Source: Nitrospirota bacterium (GTDB lineage: Bacteria > Nitrospirota > Thermodesulfovibrionia > Thermodesulfovibrionales > UBA1546). From it: a DNA stretch of 55,103 nucleotides. The notes under the pieces were generated by a model, which was not told where the DNA came from, ran no database searches, and was given only the letters and a program-made list of their open reading frames with translations. Location: positions 1 through 55,103 of the forward strand of contig JAKALU010000006.1 in NCBI GenBank assembly GCA_021824065.1, given 5' to 3'. The translations under genes and the position numbers were made by a program. Position 1 is the first letter of the stretch. Each line of letters opens with the position of its first letter. Shown here piece after piece: positions 8,190-16,802 of the stretch.

Positions 8190-10115
8190 TTATTTATTAT
8201 CCATCGTAAACGTTGGCTCTCTGATAATGGAGAGGGCTCTATTATAAATCCCTTCTTCATCAATCCCATATTTCTCTCTCAATATCTTCTGAGAGCCCTG
8301 TTCTACAAATTCATCAGGTATGCCGAGGGTTTTTATTTTCACATCATGAATATCCACGCTGTTCAGGTATTCAAGAACTGCGCTGCCAAAGCCGCCGGCA
8401 AGGACATTCTCCTCTACTGTTATTATCCTTTTTACCCTTGATGCAACTAAAAAGATAAGGGCTTTATCCAGAGGTTTGACAAACCTTGCATTTATGACTG
8501 TTGCCTTTATCCCTTCCTTTTCAAGTCTCTCTGCTGCATTGAGTGCTGGATAAACAGTATTGCCAATTGCTATTAATGCTACATCATTGCCCTCTTTTAA
8601 TATCTCTGCTTTCCCTGTCTCAACCTCTAACCCCTGACCCCTGATCCCTGACCCCTGACTTATCTTCCCTCTCGGATACCTTATTGCTGACGGCCCATTA
8701 TGTTTTAGACTGAATTCAAGCATGGCTTTTAGTTCAATTTCATCTTTTGGCGCCATAACAACAAGGTTTGGTATATGCCTGAGATAAGAGAGATCAAAAG
8801 CCCCCTGATGTGTTGGCCCGTCCTCGCCAACAATGCCTGCCCTGTCTACTGCAAAGACAACAGGCAGATTCTGGAGACAGACATCATGGATAATCTCATC
8901 GTATCCTCTCTGGAGAAAGGTGGAATATATTGCAACCACAGGCCTTAATCCTTGCAGTGCAAGCCCTGCTGCAAATGTCACAGCATGGGGTTCTGCAATG
9001 CCAACATCATAAAACCTGTCAGGATGTCTTTCTGCAAAACATTCAAGCCCAGTGCCTTCCCTCATTGCAGCAGATATGGCAATTACCCGCTCATCATGCT
9101 CAGCCAGTTCTGTTAATGCCCTTCCAAATAGTTCACTGTATGAGGGGATGTTTTTATCACGTAAAACGTCTCCTGTTTCTACCTCAAATGGACCAATACC
9201 ATGAAATATGCAGGGGTCTTTCTCAGAGAATTCGTATCCTTTACCTTTTTTTGTGATAACATGAATTAATGTGGGTGTATCTGCATTTTTTATTTTTTTA
9301 AATGTTTCTATGAGGAGTTCAATGTTATGACCGTCTATAGGCCCCACGTAATTAAATCCAAGTTCTTCGAATAAAATCCCGGGTAGAAAAAGTCCTTTCA
9401 AGGTTTCCTCTGCCTTTTGTGCAATCTTTGAAAAGGGACCTCCGAGCTTTGGAATGCTCTCGATAAAGGCTTTTGTATCCTTCTTGAATTTCTGATATAA
9501 GTCTCCTGTGAGTATTCTGTTTAGGTATGCAGATAATGCACCAACATTTGGAGATATTGACATCTCATTATCATTCAGCACTACGATTAAATCTTTTTTC
9601 AGATGTCCTGCATGATTCAGTCCCTCAAATGCAATGCCGGCAGTGAGAGCCCCGTCACCGATAACAGCTATGACCTTATTTAGCATTTGGGATTTTAGAT
9701 TTGGGATTTTGGATTTTTTTATAATGTCTCTTGCCGCCAACATTCCAAGTGCAGCAGAGATGGATGTTGAACTGTGTCCTGTCCCGAATGCATCATGGAT
9801 GTTCTCATCTATCTTTGGAAACCCTGACAACCCTTTATATTTTCTTAATGTTGAAAATTTTTCGTATCTGCCGGTAATCAGCTTGTGCGTATATGATTGA
9901 TGTCCCACATCCCATATAATCTTGTCTTTGGGCGAATCGAATATATAGTGAAGCACTAATGTAAGTTCCACAACCCCGAGGTTTGATGCCAGATGCCCGC
10001 CGTTTATGGATACACGCTCTATTATTATCTCCCTCAGTTCTTCTGCAATGTCTTGAAGTTCCTCTGTGGAGAGTTTTTTCAGGTCATCAGGTGATTTTAT
10101 TTTTTCTATGAGCAT
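8190..10115 (-). CDS. dxs: 1-deoxy-D-xylulose-5-phosphate synthase (Dxs)
   Basis: Thiamine-diphosphate enzyme joining pyruvate and glyceraldehyde-3-phosphate, the first step of the non-mevalonate isoprenoid pathway. Three transketolase-type domains are present: GHQSYTHKLITGR, the TPP motif GDGALTAG...LNDNEMSISPNVG, DGPTHQGAFDLSYLR, and the C-terminal FVEQGSQ region. The 641 residues are slightly long because two short repeat-derived segments are inserted in frame, at about residues 131-145 (before VIAVIGDG) and 485-497 (after YPRGK). A GGAG site precedes the ATG. It acts with ispA immediately upstream and ispE at 43.4 kb. Confidence 0.96.
   Translation of the reverse strand: MLIEKIKSPDDLKKLSTEELQDIAEELREIIIERVSINGGHLASNLGVVELTLVLHYIFDSPKDKIIWDVGHQSYTHKLITGRYEKFSTLRKYKGLSGFPKIDENIHDAFGTGHSSTSISAALGMLAARDIIKKSKIPNLKSQMLNKVIAVIGDGALTAGIAFEGLNHAGHLKKDLIVVLNDNEMSISPNVGALSAYLNRILTGDLYQKFKKDTKAFIESIPKLGGPFSKIAQKAEETLKGLFLPGILFEELGFNYVGPIDGHNIELLIETFKKIKNADTPTLIHVITKKGKGYEFSEKDPCIFHGIGPFEVETGDVLRDKNIPSYSELFGRALTELAEHDERVIAISAAMREGTGLECFAERHPDRFYDVGIAEPHAVTFAAGLALQGLRPVVAIYSTFLQRGYDEIIHDVCLQNLPVVFAVDRAGIVGEDGPTHQGAFDLSYLRHIPNLVVMAPKDEIELKAMLEFSLKHNGPSAIRYPRGKISQGSGIRGQGLEVETGKAEILKEGNDVALIAIGNTVYPALNAAERLEKEGIKATVINARFVKPLDKALIFLVASRVKRIITVEENVLAGGFGSAVLEYLNSVDIHDVKIKTLGIPDEFVEQGSQKILREKYGIDEEGIYNRALSIIREPTFTMDNK
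8623..8660 (-). repeat. CCCCTGA-type repeat inserted in dxs
   Basis: A run of CCCCTGA / TCCCTGA units (plus strand) read in frame by dxs as GSGIRGQGLEVE, between the conserved YPRGK and the GKAEILKEG strand, where other Dxs proteins have a short loop. The same kind of unit is a common dispersed repeat in intergenic DNA of many bacteria. Confidence 0.65.
9682..9721 (-). repeat. GGGATTTTAGATTT-type repeat inserted in dxs
   Basis: Three imperfect units of GGGATTTT(A)GATTT (plus strand) read in frame as KSKIPNLKSQML, lying between GMLAARDI and VIAVIGDG. In other Dxs proteins only a few residues separate these two conserved blocks. Confidence 0.65.
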
Positions 10116-10143
10116 TGATTACCAATCTCCTATTTATAACATA

Positions 10144-10274
10144 AAGTAAGATATAGTATTTGAGCGGATTTTTTTGCCGATATTCCGACAGTATAAAATA
10201 CAAATAATTGAGAGGCAAAAACCTCGGAGGTCGCCGAGGCGACCGAGAATGAGCGAGAATACTATATCTTGCTT
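10144..10274. repeat. 131-bp element with 17-bp inverted ends (copy A)
   Basis: The ends (10144-10160 and 10258-10274) are inverted copies matching at 16 of 17 positions, with AGATATAGTATT in the arms. Inside is a GC-rich double hairpin (GGTCGCC-GA-GGCGACC) followed by CCGAGAATGAGCGAGAATAC. The ispA stop codon lies in the right arm. A related core occurs at 51801-51858. The gap between dxs and ispA (10116-10272) contains little else. Confidence 0.65.
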
Positions 10275-11160
10275 AATTCTTCCTTTCAAGAAAATACCTC
10301 GCAATCTCCCTTAAAGGCGCTGCCTTATCTGAAAAATCCTTTATGGCAAATATTGCCTCTGCAATAAGTTCTTCTGCCTTTTTTCTGGATTGCTCTATTC
10401 CATATAGAACAGGATATGTCATCTTCTTTTTCCTCATGTCAGAGCCGGCGGTTTTCCCGAGTTCCTCGGTGCTTCCTTCAATATCAAGTATATCATCTAT
10501 CACCTGAAAGGCAAGGCCGATGTTTTCGCCATACCTTGTGATAGCATTGAGTGCTGGTTTGGTGCAGTTTGCAAGGATTGCACCTGCCCTTAAAGAGCCT
10601 GATATCAGTGCTCCTGTTTTATGTTTATGTATGAAAGACAGTGTTTCCTTGTCAGGTTCTGAATCTTCTGAGATAAGGTCCTGTGCCTGGCCGCCAACCA
10701 TGCCGTGAATGCCTGATGCAAACGCAATCTCTTTGATTGCTCTTATAAGGGCGGTATTCTTTATATTCTTATTTGACAAGGAATTTGCCATCATAAAAAA
10801 TGCCTCTGTTAGAAGCCCGTCTCCAGCAAGTATTGCGATGCCTTCTCCAAAGACCTTGTGGTTTGTTGGTTTTCCACGCCTGAGGTCATCATTGTCCATA
10901 GCAGGAAGGTCGTCATGTATAAGTGAATATGTATGAATCAATTCTATGGCAGATGCAAAAGGCAGAATATCTTCAGAATCGCCGCCGCATGCCTCGTGTG
11001 CTGCAAGACAGAGAATCGGCCTTATCCTCTTCCCCCCTGCAAAAAGCGAGTATGTGATAGATTCGCCTAATATTTTAGGGGAAGAAGGCGAGGGAAAATA
11101 TTCTTTAAGAAAAGTGTCTACGAGTTCCTTTTTTTCTTTGAGATAATTTTTTATATCCAT
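10273..11160 (-). CDS. ispA: Polyprenyl synthase, farnesyl/geranylgeranyl diphosphate type
   Basis: Chain-elongating trans-prenyltransferase condensing isopentenyl diphosphate with allylic diphosphates. The first Asp-rich motif is DDLPAMDNDDLRRG, preceded by GGKRIRP, and the second is QVIDDILD. The 295 residues fit IspA. The ATG at 11160 is chosen. A longer frame starting at a TTG inside guaA (11208) adds 16 residues (ASYQWSVV and so on) translated from a CAGTTATCAGTGGTCAG dispersed repeat, which is unlikely to be protein. It lies between guaA and dxs on the same strand, the usual ispA-dxs pairing. Confidence 0.93.
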   Translation of the reverse strand: MDIKNYLKEKKELVDTFLKEYFPSPSSPKILGESITYSLFAGGKRIRPILCLAAHEACGGDSEDILPFASAIELIHTYSLIHDDLPAMDNDDLRRGKPTNHKVFGEGIAILAGDGLLTEAFFMMANSLSNKNIKNTALIRAIKEIAFASGIHGMVGGQAQDLISEDSEPDKETLSFIHKHKTGALISGSLRAGAILANCTKPALNAITRYGENIGLAFQVIDDILDIEGSTEELGKTAGSDMRKKKMTYPVLYGIEQSRKKAEELIAEAIFAIKDFSDKAAPLREIARYFLERKN

Positions 11161-11194
11161 TTTCACAACTGACCACTGATAACTGGCTACTGTT

Positions 11195-12775
11195 TCATTC
11201 CCATTCAATCGTGCTCGGCGGCTTTGAGCTTATGTCATAGACAACCCTGTTTACGCCTTTTACCTCATTTATTATCCTGTTCGACATTTTTCCGAGGACA
11301 TCGTAAGGTATCTGCGCCCAGTCAGCGGTCATGCCGTCAACGCTGGTGACCGCCCTGATTGCAATCACGTTTTCATATGTCCTCTCATCACCCATGACGC
11401 CAACACTCTTTACAGGGAGGAGCACTGCAAATGCCTGCCAGATTTTTCCGTAAAGCTCTGCCTTTTTTATCTCTTCAAGGACTATCACATCTGCTTTTCT
11501 GAGGATATCCAGTCGCTGTTTTGTTATATCACTTATGCACCTTATCGCCAGCCCGGGACCTGGAAATGGATGGCGGTTAATTATCTCATCAGGCATGCCA
11601 AGCTCATGTCCGAGAACACGCACCTCATCCTTGAACAATTCTCTCAATGGCTCTACGAGCTTCAGTTTCATCTTCTTCAGAAGTCCTCCGACATTATGGT
11701 GGCTTTTTATTGTTGCTGAAGGGCCTTTAAACGAAATGCTTTCTATTACATCAGGGTAGAGCGTACCCTGTGCAAGAAAACCGACATTTTTTATCTTCAT
11801 GGCTTCTTCTTCAAAAACCCTTATGAATTCATTGCCTATTATCTTTCTTTTCCGTTCAGGGTCTGTAACTCCTTTGAGTTTCCTTAAGAACCTTTCTGAT
11901 GCATCCACACATTTTATCTTCATGTGAAAACTCTTTTTGAGCATGTTTTCTACTTTTTTTGCCTCATCCTGCCTTAAAACACCATTGTCGACAAATATGC
12001 AGGTAAGCTTATCGCCTATGGCCTCATGCACAAGGACTGCTGTGACAGATGAGTCTACACCGCCGCTGATGCCGCACACAACCCTCTGATTCCCGACTTT
12101 CTCCCTTATCTCCTTTTTCGCAGTTTCTATAAAAGACTTCATTGTCCACGTAGGTTTGCATCTGCAAATGTCAAATACGAAGTTTTTTATTATCTCCCTT
12201 CCTTTTTCGGTATGGACTACCTCAGGATGGAATTGAAGGGCATAGAAATTTCTTTTTTTATCTGCGATGGCTGCTATCGGAGAGTTTTCTGTATGGGCTA
12301 CAGGACTGAACCCCTCAGGTGATTTCTCTATCCTGTCACCGTGGCTCATCCAGACGGTAGTTCGGAGTTCACCCCCCCTGCTCCCCCCCTTGCTAAGGGG
12401 GGGATGGGGGGGTATACCTTTAAATAAGTCTGAATCATCATCTATTATTAGTTCTGCGCGCCCGTATTCCCTTTTCACAGCCTTTGCAACATTACCTCCG
12501 AGAAGATGCGCCATTAGCTGCATGCCATAACATATGCCGAGGATCGGGATGCCGAGTTCGAATATCTTCATGTCAGAAATCGGCGCTCCCTTATCATATA
12601 CGCTGGATGGGCCGCCTGAAAGGATAATCCCTTTTGGATTGAAATCCCTGATCTTTTGAAGAGAGACATTAAATGGAAATATCTCGGAATAGACACTATT
12701 TTCTCTCACCCGCCTTGCAATGAGCTGGGTGTACTGGGAGCCGAAATCTAATACCAGGATTTTATCTTCTTGCAT
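11195..12775 (-). CDS. guaA: GMP synthase (glutamine-hydrolysing)
   Basis: Converts XMP to GMP using glutamine and ATP. The N-terminal class I amidotransferase domain has the nucleophile in LGICYGMQ and the His/Glu pair in FHPEVVHTE. The ATP pyrophosphatase domain has the P-loop SGGVDSSV, and the C-terminal dimerisation domain ends in the family's STIEWE. Between GIP and TTVWMSHGD about 15 extra residues ([17 protein letters not shown]) are encoded by a C/G-rich palindromic repeat at 12372-12412, in frame and within the amidotransferase domain. A TATAAT box lies 8 bases before the ATG with no ribosome site. Confidence 0.96.
   Translation of the reverse strand: MQEDKILVLDFGSQYTQLIARRVRENSVYSEIFPFNVSLQKIRDFNPKGIILSGGPSSVYDKGAPISDMKIFELGIPILGICYGMQLMAHLLGGNVAKAVKREYGRAELIIDDDSDLFKGIPPHPPLSKGGSRGGELRTTVWMSHGDRIEKSPEGFSPVAHTENSPIAAIADKKRNFYALQFHPEVVHTEKGREIIKNFVFDICRCKPTWTMKSFIETAKKEIREKVGNQRVVCGISGGVDSSVTAVLVHEAIGDKLTCIFVDNGVLRQDEAKKVENMLKKSFHMKIKCVDASERFLRKLKGVTDPERKRKIIGNEFIRVFEEEAMKIKNVGFLAQGTLYPDVIESISFKGPSATIKSHHNVGGLLKKMKLKLVEPLRELFKDEVRVLGHELGMPDEIINRHPFPGPGLAIRCISDITKQRLDILRKADVIVLEEIKKAELYGKIWQAFAVLLPVKSVGVMGDERTYENVIAIRAVTSVDGMTADWAQIPYDVLGKMSNRIINEVKGVNRVVYDISSKPPSTIEWE
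12372..12412 (-). repeat. C-run/G-run palindromic repeat inside guaA
   Basis: Runs of C followed by GCTAAG and runs of G form a hairpin-capable unit (CCCCCCCTTGCTAAGGGGGGG and flanks), read as PHPPLSKGG. It is of the same general type (C-rich arm, TTA-like centre, G-rich arm) as the two copies flanking the DUF559 gene at 15341-15375 and 15747-15779. Confidence 0.7.
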
Positions 12776-12783
12776 GGTTATTG

Positions 12784-12789
12784 ATTATA
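12784..12789 (-). promoter_or_regulatory. guaA -10 box close to the start codon
   Basis: TATAAT on the minus strand, 8 bases before the guaA ATG. No good -35 is visible. No ribosome site lies between the box and the ATG, so a near-leaderless mRNA is expected if it is used. Confidence 0.45.
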
Positions 12790-12842
12790 AAGGATTGAGG
12801 CAATAAAAGTCTAAAACCATGGCAATACAGTTATACAAGTTA

Positions 12843-12871
12843 TTGACAATCTGGAGTGCTTCCTTTAATTT
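12843..12871 (+). promoter_or_regulatory. Candidate promoter of the dppB-like operon
   Basis: TTGACA at 12843-12848, then 17 bases, then a poor -10 (TAATTT, 12866-12871). The first base of the -35 is exactly 35 bases before the ATG at 12878, so initiation would fall on or next to the start codon. Confidence 0.4.
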
Positions 12872-12877
12872 AATGCT

Positions 12878-13855
12878 ATGCCTTCTTACATAGCAAAAAG
12901 ACTTCTCCTCATGATTCCATTAATCTTTGGAATCACCCTGATAACCTTCATAGTCATACACCTTGCGCCAGGCGGTCCTGTTGAGGTGCAGACAGAGATG
13001 TCACTTAAGGCATCTGCACAGGCAAGGGAGAATCTGAAAAAACTCTATGGTCTTGACAAGCCTCTTCATGTCCAGTACTTTGAATGGATTACGAGATTTG
13101 CAAAGCTTGATTTTGGGAAGTCATTCGTTGATGGAAGAAAGGTGATAGATAAGATAGTTGAAAGAATCCCCATAACATTAACAATCAACGTCCTTTCGCT
13201 TTTACTAATATTTATTATCGCAATTCCAATAGGAGTGCTCTCAGCGACAAGACAGTATTCTTTATTTGATAAGGTCTCAACTGTCTTTGTATTCATTGGT
13301 TTTTCTACCCCAACATTCTGGCTTGCACTCCTGCTAATGATTCTATTTGGTGTGAATCTTGGACTATTGCCTATATCAGGAATTCAGAGCATAGATGTTT
13401 CAGGGATGGGACCATTGGAAAGGCTTGCTGACTGGGTAAAGCACCTGATACTTCCTGTTGGAATCTCTGCATTCGGGGGTATTGCAGGCTTAAGCAGGTA
13501 CAGCCGCTCGAGTATGCTTGAGGTTATAAGACAGGATTACATAAGGACAGCAAGAGCAAAAGGACTTAATGAATCAGAGGTTGTATTCAAGCATGCCTTT
13601 AGAAATGCGCTAATGCCGATAGTTACAATCCTCGGCCTCTCTGTGCCAGGACTTATCGGAGGCGGAGTAATATTCGAGACAATATTTGCGATTCCCGGAA
13701 TGGGTCAGCTCTTTTATTCGTCAACGATGTCGAGGGACTATCCCACAATCATGGGGATACTTGTTATAGGTGCGATTCTTACGTTAGTAGGGAATCTCAT
13801 TGCGGATGTATCATATGCATTGGTTGACCCGAGGATAAGGGTGAAAAGCAGATGA
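12878..13855 (+). CDS. ABC transporter permease, DppB/OppB type
   Basis: The 325 residues have six predicted membrane segments and the binding-protein-dependent transport fold. The N-terminus ([29 protein letters not shown]) and the EAA-like loop ([30 protein letters not shown]) are diagnostic of peptide/nickel-type permeases. It would form a heterodimer with the next gene. No binding protein or ATPase is next to it, so the substrate (peptides, nickel or other) cannot be stated. No ribosome site is evident. Confidence 0.92.
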   Translation: MPSYIAKRLLLMIPLIFGITLITFIVIHLAPGGPVEVQTEMSLKASAQARENLKKLYGLDKPLHVQYFEWITRFAKLDFGKSFVDGRKVIDKIVERIPITLTINVLSLLLIFIIAIPIGVLSATRQYSLFDKVSTVFVFIGFSTPTFWLALLLMILFGVNLGLLPISGIQSIDVSGMGPLERLADWVKHLILPVGISAFGGIAGLSRYSRSSMLEVIRQDYIRTARAKGLNESEVVFKHAFRNALMPIVTILGLSVPGLIGGGVIFETIFAIPGMGQLFYSSTMSRDYPTIMGILVIGAILTLVGNLIADVSYALVDPRIRVKSR

Positions 13856-14700
13856 GACTATTAAAAGTCATAGGAAAGAGGTTTTCGAGAAACAGGTTAT
13901 CTGTCATAGGTGCTGTAACAATTAGCTGTTTGATAGTCATAGCGCTGTTTGCGCCGTATATTTCACCTTATGACCCAACAGCAATAGATGTTCATAATGT
14001 GCTTTCACCTCCGGGCAAGGCACATCCTTTTGGCACAGATGAGCTTGGAAGGGATGTGCTTTCAAGGGTGATATGGGGAAGCAGAGTATCTCTTAAGGTC
14101 GGTTTTGTTGCAGTGGGTATCGCTATATTAATCGGCATTATTATTGGCGCCATAGCAGGATTTTACGGTGGCAAGGTTGATGCGGTTCTTATGAGATTCG
14201 TTGATATAATGCTTGCATTCCCGACATTCTTCCTCATACTTGCTGTGATTGCAATTCTTGAGCCGAGCATATTCACTATAATGGTGGTCATAGGTGTTAC
14301 AGGATGGATGGATGTTGCAAGGCTTGTAAGGGCTGAGTTTCTGACTCTTAAGGAGAGGGATTTTGTAGTAGCAGCAAAGGCAATGGGTGCAAGTGATTTA
14401 AGGCTGATATTCAGGCATGTTCTTCCTAATGCGCTCTCACCTGTATTTGTTGCAGCAACATTCGGAGTTGCAGGCGCAATTCTTATTGAATCAGGGCTTT
14501 CATTCCTTGGGCTTGGCGTCCAGCCCCCGAACCCAAGCTGGGGCAATATTCTTACAGCAGGAAAAGACAATATAGAAGTTGCATGGTGGCTTTCGCTTTA
14601 CCCCGGCATAGCAATACTCATTACAGTTCTCAGTTACAACCTTGTTGGTGAAGGGCTGAGGGATGCGCTTGACCCAAGACTATGGGATATGGAAGTATAG
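13852..14700 (+). CDS. ABC transporter permease, DppC/OppC type
   Basis: Partner permease of the preceding gene, sharing an ATGA overlap. It shows the N-terminal DppC extension, the motif [21 protein letters not shown], and the EAA loop ([29 protein letters not shown]), ending in DALDPRLWD, typical of the family. Six membrane segments are predicted in 282 residues. The missing ATPase and solute-binding subunits must be encoded elsewhere. Confidence 0.92.
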   Translation: MRLLKVIGKRFSRNRLSVIGAVTISCLIVIALFAPYISPYDPTAIDVHNVLSPPGKAHPFGTDELGRDVLSRVIWGSRVSLKVGFVAVGIAILIGIIIGAIAGFYGGKVDAVLMRFVDIMLAFPTFFLILAVIAILEPSIFTIMVVIGVTGWMDVARLVRAEFLTLKERDFVVAAKAMGASDLRLIFRHVLPNALSPVFVAATFGVAGAILIESGLSFLGLGVQPPNPSWGNILTAGKDNIEVAWWLSLYPGIAILITVLSYNLVGEGLRDALDPRLWDMEV

Positions 14701-14703
14701 AAG

Positions 14704-15204
14704 ATGTTGATTAAGGGCAGAAACTGGAAATTCGGCAATGATATTGATACAGATGCCATTATCCCTGCAAGATATCTAAATACATCTGACCCTCAAGATC
14801 TTGCAAAACATGTGATGGAGGATGCTGATAAGGATTTTTCAACAAAGGCAAAAGCAGGGGATATTATTGTTGCAGGAAAGAACTTCGGCTGCGGCTCTTC
14901 AAGGGAGCATGCGCCTATTGCAATTAAGGCAGCAGGGATTCAGGCTGTCATTGCAAAAAGCTTTGCGAGGATATTCTACAGAAACTCATTTAACATTGGC
15001 CTTCCTATTTTTGAATCTGAAGAGGCGTCTGAGAAGATAAAAGAGGGTGATGAAATAGAGATAGATGCTGATAATGGGGTTATAAAAAACATCTCAAAAG
15101 GCGAATCATACAAGGCTAATCCTATCCCGCCATTCATGCAAGAGCTGATTTCCGCAGACGGGCTTGTTGAGTGGACCAAAAAAAAGATGGCTGCGAAAAG
15201 CTAA
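14704..15204 (+). CDS. leuD: 3-isopropylmalate dehydratase small subunit
   Basis: The 166-residue swivel domain of the aconitase superfamily, which pairs with LeuC to isomerise 2-isopropylmalate in leucine synthesis. Diagnostic motifs are [15 protein letters not shown] and [19 protein letters not shown]. It starts 3 bases after the dppC-like stop. LeuC is not in the window. LeuB, the next enzyme of the pathway, lies 6.8 kb downstream beyond the accessory island. A homoaconitase-type role is possible, since the short bacterial/archaeal subunit is shared by both pathways. Confidence 0.92.
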   Translation: MLIKGRNWKFGNDIDTDAIIPARYLNTSDPQDLAKHVMEDADKDFSTKAKAGDIIVAGKNFGCGSSREHAPIAIKAAGIQAVIAKSFARIFYRNSFNIGLPIFESEEASEKIKEGDEIEIDADNGVIKNISKGESYKANPIPPFMQELISADGLVEWTKKKMAAKS

Positions 15205-15340
15205 GCGTTAAAACTTCCCACAAAATCTTCAGACTTCCCCGCTTCCTAACTTTCAGCCTTCCGCGTTTAATATGTGGCTGTAAAAATTCAGGCGGTTTAG
15301 TATAAAATGTGTCTTAGTAAATGGCGAAACCCGATAGAAG

Positions 15341-15375
15341 CTCCCCTCCTGTTTTAGGAGGGGTTAAGGGGTGGT
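15341..15375 (+). repeat. Palindromic repeat, left flank of the DUF559 gene
   Basis: CTCCCCTCCT-GTTTT-AGGAGGGG followed by TTAAGGGGTGG. It can form a hairpin with an 8-bp C/G stem. It is an inverted relative of 15747-15779. The 15205-15340 stretch upstream has only A/T-rich sequence and CTTCC-type low-complexity repeats. Confidence 0.75.
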
Positions 15376-15384
15376 AGTTGAATA

Positions 15385-15843
15385 ATGTCGGAAAAAATCC
15401 ACAACAGAAATATTTTAAAAGAAAGAAGAAAACAGCTCAGAAACAGCCTCACCCCTGCTGAAGCAAAGTTATGGAGTATGATAAAGGATTCACAACTTGA
15501 AAATAGAAAATTCAGAAGACAGCATAGTGTTGGCCCATATGTTCTTGACTTCTATTGTCCTTCTGAAAAGCTATGTGTCGAGTTGGATGGTGCAGGACAT
15601 TTTACAGACGGCGGATATGAATACGATGTAGAGAGAACAGAATATTTAAGAAACCTTAATATTAAAGTCATCCGCTTTGAAAATAAAGACATATTTGATA
15701 ATTCTGAAGGTATTTTAGAAGAGATAAAAAAGTTTTTTCATGCAAACCACCCCTGCCCCTCCTTAACCAAAGAGGGGAACTTTGCGGAGAAAATCAACAC
15801 TCCTACAGCAGGACATATGGAAGAGGATGAAGAAGAAAAATAA
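15385..15843 (+). CDS. DUF559 endonuclease-like protein
   Basis: The DUF559 domain (about 8-118) belongs to the PD-(D/E)XK/Vsr-like endonuclease fold. SLTPAEAKLWSMIKDSQ, KFRRQHSVGPYVLDFYCPSEKLCVELDGAGHF and VIRFENKDIFDN carry the expected acidic and lysine catalytic positions (D-F-Y and E-L-D-G). The last ~32 residues (from HPCPSLTKEGN) come from the right-hand copy of a palindromic repeat and are probably not part of the fold. No ribosome site is clear; the ATG follows GTTGAATA. It sits at the left edge of the accessory island. Cellular substrate unknown. Confidence 0.85.
   Translation: MSEKIHNRNILKERRKQLRNSLTPAEAKLWSMIKDSQLENRKFRRQHSVGPYVLDFYCPSEKLCVELDGAGHFTDGGYEYDVERTEYLRNLNIKVIRFENKDIFDNSEGILEEIKKFFHANHPCPSLTKEGNFAEKINTPTAGHMEEDEEEK
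15747..15779 (-). repeat. Palindromic repeat, right flank of the DUF559 gene
   Basis: CCACCCCTGCCCCTCCTTAACCAAAGAGGGG-type unit. Its reverse complement aligns with the left copy (CCCCTC, TTA centre, AGGAGGGG, AGGGGTGG). With 15341-15375 it bounds a ~440-bp unit holding the gene. Confidence 0.7.
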
Positions 15844-16003
15844 AGATACCACATGGATAACCTCAGGCATCTTTTCAAGCCATTATCTCTCGGAACGCCT
15901 GCCGCTGGCAGGATCAAAAATCTGGACTTCGGATGCTCTAAGCTCTGTTGATTTTTTAATTTTTTTGATATACTTGGCTATAGCTTACGTAAAAATATTA
16001 TGA
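15827..16003 (+). CDS. Possible small ORF coupled to the adenine methylase
   Basis: A 58-codon frame beginning with a Lys-rich stretch (MKKKNKD) and ending in an ATGA overlap with the methylase gene. The middle contains SHYLSERLPLAG and the end is hydrophobic. It overlaps the tail of the DUF559 frame. It could be a leader that couples translation, a remnant of a larger gene, or chance. I do not recognise the sequence. Confidence 0.25.
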   Translation: MKKKNKDTTWITSGIFSSHYLSERLPLAGSKIWTSDALSSVDFLIFLIYLAIAYVKIL

Positions 16004-16800
16004 AATTTCTAAGATACCCAGGCGGAAAAAGGAAGTTGCTATCTTTCTTGGAAAATTACTTGCCTACCGGTGATGAAATTCAAGGTAAGTATATCGAGCC
16101 TTTTGTCGGTGGCGGGTCAGTTTTTTTTTACCTTCAACCACATAGCGCAATACTTTCTGATTTGAACAAAGAGTTAATCGAATTATATAAAGGCATTAAG
16201 AATTATCCTAAGAAAGTTTGGGAAATTTTCAGTACGTTTCCGAGTGGGAAAAAACCTTACTATAAAATCAGAAACGAATCTCAAGAAAATAAACCAATTT
16301 ATTACAGAGCCGCTCGCACTCTCTTTCTCAACAGAACATGTTTTAAAGGAATGTGGAGACATAATCCAGAGGGGCAATTTAATGTAGGCTATGGGGGAGA
16401 GGAACGTAGACATGTTCTTAATTACGAGGATTTTATTGGTCTCACAAAAAGATTAAAAAGAGCTATAATATTTCATGCTGATTTTGAAAAAACTCTGAAT
16501 ATGTGCTCAGATGGAGATTTTATATTCCTTGATCCTCCTTATAAGCCTGGATCAAGAGAAATGAATCAGGCACATTATATAAATGGTTATTTTTCCGTCG
16601 ATGATCAAAAGCGTTTGGCTAATAAGCTTAAAAAAGTGTCTCAAGAAAAAAATGCAAAATGGTTGATGACGAATTCATCACACCCTGATATCCGCAGTTT
16701 ATATAAAGGTTTCAATATTATCAAGGTACCAAAGGGTACAAGTAGTGTGATCGGTGTATTTTCTAATAACTCTCAAGAAATATTAATATCGAACTATTAA
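16000..16800 (+). CDS. Dam-type adenine-specific DNA methyltransferase
   Basis: N6-adenine methyltransferase of the D12/Dam class, 266 residues. Motif X is FLRYPGGKRKLL (3-14), the SAM-binding motif I is EPFVGGGSVFF (33-43), and catalytic motif IV is DPPY (178-181). The target-recognition region between motifs I and IV contains NRTCFKGMWRHNPEGQFNVGYG, like MboI/DpnM-class enzymes, but the recognised site cannot be read from sequence. It is the first strong gene of the island operon (2 bases before the HerA-like gene), so it probably protects host DNA from the nuclease genes that follow. The coding sequence is clearly more A+T-rich than the flanking leu genes. Confidence 0.92.
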   Translation: MKFLRYPGGKRKLLSFLENYLPTGDEIQGKYIEPFVGGGSVFFYLQPHSAILSDLNKELIELYKGIKNYPKKVWEIFSTFPSGKKPYYKIRNESQENKPIYYRAARTLFLNRTCFKGMWRHNPEGQFNVGYGGEERRHVLNYEDFIGLTKRLKRAIIFHADFEKTLNMCSDGDFIFLDPPYKPGSREMNQAHYINGYFSVDDQKRLANKLKKVSQEKNAKWLMTNSSHPDIRSLYKGFNIIKVPKGTSSVIGVFSNNSQEILISNY

Positions 16801-16802
16801 CC

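Noticed and set aside
11161-11208. N-terminal extension of IspA
   Set aside because: TTG start inside guaA, and the residues are a translation of a CAGTTATCAGTGGTCAG repeat. The ATG at 11160 gives a normal IspA.
12878-14700. Complete Dpp/Nik transporter operon
   Set aside because: Only the two permeases are present. No binding protein or ATPase is found on either side, so substrate and gene symbols were not assigned.
15782-15826. Upstream extension of the small frame before the methylase
   Set aside because: Overlaps the repeat-derived tail of DUF559 and shows no extra signal. Only the part from 15827 is listed, at low confidence.
15385-15843. DUF559 gene as a Vsr mismatch endonuclease partner of the methylase
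   Set aside because: Vsr pairs with cytosine methylases. The methylase here is a DPPY adenine enzyme, and the protein sequence fits DUF559 better.
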